64,000 nucleotides of DNA. Source: Duganella dendranthematis. Lineage in GTDB: Bacteria > Pseudomonadota > Gammaproteobacteria > Burkholderiales > Burkholderiaceae_D. The notes under the pieces are model-generated. The model saw only the letters and a list, made by a program, of their open reading frames with translations. It was not told the origin of the DNA and ran no database searches. Positions within the stretch are counted from its first letter, which is position 1; each line of letters opens with the position of its first letter. The stretch lies in the NCBI RefSeq assembly GCF_012849375.1, contig NZ_CP051684.1, positions 1,302,001 through 1,366,000 of the forward strand. The letters run 5' to 3'. Below, piece by piece: positions 62,192 through 64,000 of this stretch. The translations under genes were made by a program, and so were the position numbers.

Positions 62192-64000
62192 ATGAAAAAG
62201 AAAATAATGGAGACCATGGTTCCGCTCGCTCTAGCGGCCATGTATGCGCCTGCGGCCTCGGCCCAGGCAACACAAGCAGAACCGCCGGCCGCTACCGACG
62301 ATCCCGGCACCACCGTGGTGGTCACCGGCTTCCGTTCCAGCCTGCAAAAAGCGCTGAACCTGAAACAGCAAGCCATCGGCGTGCGCGATTCCATCGTCGC
62401 CGAAGACATCGGCAAATTCCCCGAAGCGAACGTGGCCGAGTCGCTGCAGCGCGTGCCCGGCGTGATCCTCAACCGCGACGAATCGTCCGGCGAAGGCCAG
62501 CGCATCTCGATCCGCGGCCTGCCGACCGAATATTCGGTCACCACGCTGAACGGCGCGCCGGTCAACACCACCTCCACCGCCACCATCGGCTCGGCGGCGC
62601 GCGGCTTCAACTACGACGTCTTCGCGTCCGAATTATTTGGTCGCGTCGACTTCTACAAATCGCCGCTGGCCGAACTGACCGAGGGCGGCCTCGGTGGCAT
62701 CGTCGACCTGCAAACGCCGCGCCCCTTCGACAATCCCAAGCGCACCATCCGCTACGGCCTGACCGACACCTACAACACCAGCTCCAAGCACAATGACCCG
62801 AACGGCTTTGTGCTGTACTCAAACACCTGGGACAATCTCGGCTTCCTGATCGGCGCCTCGCACAGCGGCAGCATCAACACCCGCTCCGGCTTCGAAGCCA
62901 CCGGCGGCTACAACAGCTCCTTCAACGGCAGCCAGAATCCGGTCAAGGGCAACTTCGCCCTCGCGCTGGACTTCGACAGCCCGCTGGCCAACCTCGGAGG
63001 CTACACGCGCGACCAGGTGGCGCAGGCCCTGCTGCCGCGCATCTACCGCTTCTACGGCTCGCAGAACGAGCGCACGCGCGACGGCCTGGTGTCGTCGGTG
63101 CAGTGGAAAACGTCCACGCTCAACGTCAGCTTCGACACGCTGTACTCGAAGCTGGAGAACACGCGCGCGGAACAGCTGTTCGGCATCCTGGTCCGCAGCA
63201 CCGCCACCACCAACCGCAATGCGCCGGTCGGCGCCAGCGGCAACAACGGCCTGATACCGCTCGACGTCCACATCGACCCGGGCACCAATCTGCTGACCGG
63301 CACCTTCGGCAACACCACCTACAACGCCGGCGCCGCCTACACCAAGGACGACACCAAGTTCGGCTACGGCGCCTTGAACGCCAGCTGGAAAGCCAGCCCG
63401 AAACTGACGCTGAGCGGCCAGGCCAGCCTGAATCAAAGCACCGCCACCAGCGCCACCGGTCAGCTGTCAGGCTACATCTACGGCGCCACCTCGACCATCG
63501 ACTACGGCAGCGATCACGTCTACCCATCGATCTCCTCGCCGACCAGCTACACCGATCCGAATAGCTGGAGCGGCTTCACCATCGGCACTGGCTGGACCAA
63601 GGAAACCGACAAGGGCAAGCAGGCGCGCGTGGCCGCCGACTATGACTATGATCTGCCAGGCGGCTGGACCGGCCACCTGAAAACAGGCCTGACCTACGTC
63701 GCCACCATCAAGGGCGTCAACAAGCGTAACGGCACCGCGCTCGCCACCGCGCACCTGAACAGCATCGGCGCGGCCGGCTTGCGCAGCGCGATGACGTCGC
63801 AACTGCCGATCAATAACCTCGACTTCGGCGCCGGCTGGCCGCATAGCTGGGCGACGTGGAACAGCAACTACTTCTACTCGCAGTTCGATCCCAATGTGTA
63901 CAACCCGGATTCCACCTTCACGCCATCGCAAAGCTTCGCAGCGGAAGAGGATGTGAAGACGGCCTTTGTGCAGTCCGACTTCAAGGGCGACATCGGCGGC
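62192..64000 (+). CDS. TonB-dependent receptor, Caulobacter/Xanthomonas type, cut by right edge
   Basis: The first 603 residues of a frame still open at the window end. Signal peptide cleaving near ASA-QA (24), TonB box TVVVTG (41-46), then the typical start FRSSLQKALNLKQQAIGVRD, SIVAEDIGKFPEANVAESLQ and RVPGVILNRDES, and SIRGLPTEYSVTTLNGAPV in the plug. This subfamily (TIGR01782-like, 850-1000 residues) usually imports oligosaccharides or other large substrates, often next to glycoside-degrading enzymes that would lie beyond this window. A gaggaag site precedes the ATG. Confidence 0.93.
   Translation, partial: MKKKIMETMVPLALAAMYAPAASAQATQAEPPAATDDPGTTVVVTGFRSSLQKALNLKQQAIGVRDSIVAEDIGKFPEANVAESLQRVPGVILNRDESSGEGQRISIRGLPTEYSVTTLNGAPVNTTSTATIGSAARGFNYDVFASELFGRVDFYKSPLAELTEGGLGGIVDLQTPRPFDNPKRTIRYGLTDTYNTSSKHNDPNGFVLYSNTWDNLGFLIGASHSGSINTRSGFEATGGYNSSFNGSQNPVKGNFALALDFDSPLANLGGYTRDQVAQALLPRIYRFYGSQNERTRDGLVSSVQWKTSTLNVSFDTLYSKLENTRAEQLFGILVRSTATTNRNAPVGASGNNGLIPLDVHIDPGTNLLTGTFGNTTYNAGAAYTKDDTKFGYGALNASWKASPKLTLSGQASLNQSTATSATGQLSGYIYGATSTIDYGSDHVYPSISSPTSYTDPNSWSGFTIGTGWTKETDKGKQARVAADYDYDLPGGWTGHLKTGLTYVATIKGVNKRNGTALATAHLNSIGAAGLRSAMTSQLPINNLDFGAGWPHSWATWNSNYFYSQFDPNVYNPDSTFTPSQSFAAEEDVKTAFVQSDFKGDIGG

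Overview
The window is about 63% GC chromosomal DNA with the gene content and protein style of a free-living, motile, obligately respiratory betaproteobacterium of the Burkholderiales, most likely Oxalobacteraceae (Massilia/Duganella/Janthinobacterium type). This is inferred from protein resemblance, from the rpsU-yqeY-dnaG-rpoD-tRNA-Ile block, and from a GGGGTCTGACCCC palindromic repeat I associate with that group; no 16S gene is present. There is no prophage, insertion sequence, CRISPR array or rRNA operon. Most of the window is core genome with short accessory patches.

Layout. 1-6.7 kb: a cut-off diguanylate cyclase, a small Cys-rich protein, a TetR regulator with its membrane-protein target and two matching operators, a chemoreceptor and a TonB-dependent receptor. 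6.8-15.8 kb: an atypical Nramp-type transporter, a GGDEF-EAL protein, the divergent argO/argP pair, a DOT1-like methyltransferase, a DUF5710 protein and a Gfo/Idh/MocA oxidoreductase. 15.8-18 kb: accessory patch with a deleted toxin-antitoxin pair, an S41 peptidase, a gene remnant and a DUF2726 protein. 18-23.6 kb: macromolecular-synthesis block (rpsU, yqeY, dnaG, rpoD, tRNA-Ile2). 23.6-29 kb: HI0933-type flavoprotein, ybiB, DAHP synthase, a NirD-like protein, tsaD. 29-30.1 kb: a deletion scar joining a LysR gene to the tail of a short-chain dehydrogenase gene. 30.1-33.4 kb: tightly packed DGC / DUF427 / ATPase / YdjM-like genes. 33.5-42.5 kb: frnE-plsY, ybaK, an EEP-family nuclease/phosphatase, an RND efflux pair, xerD and ogt. 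42.5-48.5 kb: a candidate small RNA, then a TRAP dicarboxylate transporter facing a DctB/DctR-type two-component system. 48.5-50.4 kb: MarR/CPBP pair with a perfect operator palindrome and a BrnT-type toxin pair. 50.4-61.6 kb: queG, tsaE-amiC, mutarotase, alpha-carbonic anhydrase, DedA, cyclophilin, mutL-miaA, VOC protein, tRNA-Met, M74 endopeptidase. 62.2-64 kb: a second TonB-dependent receptor that runs off the right edge.

Themes. Three c-di-GMP enzymes, all with an inhibitory-site RxxD, plus a chemoreceptor point to surface/motility signalling. Four genes act on the tRNA anticodon loop (tsaD, tsaE, miaA, queG). Several regulators sit beside clear dyad operators (TetR, ArgP, DctR, MarR). 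Two independent deletions have each fused a neighbouring gene pair into remnants. The least described items are the DOT1-like methyltransferase (12501-13574), the candidate small RNA (42548-42773), and the MarR-CPBP and short-antitoxin BrnT modules.
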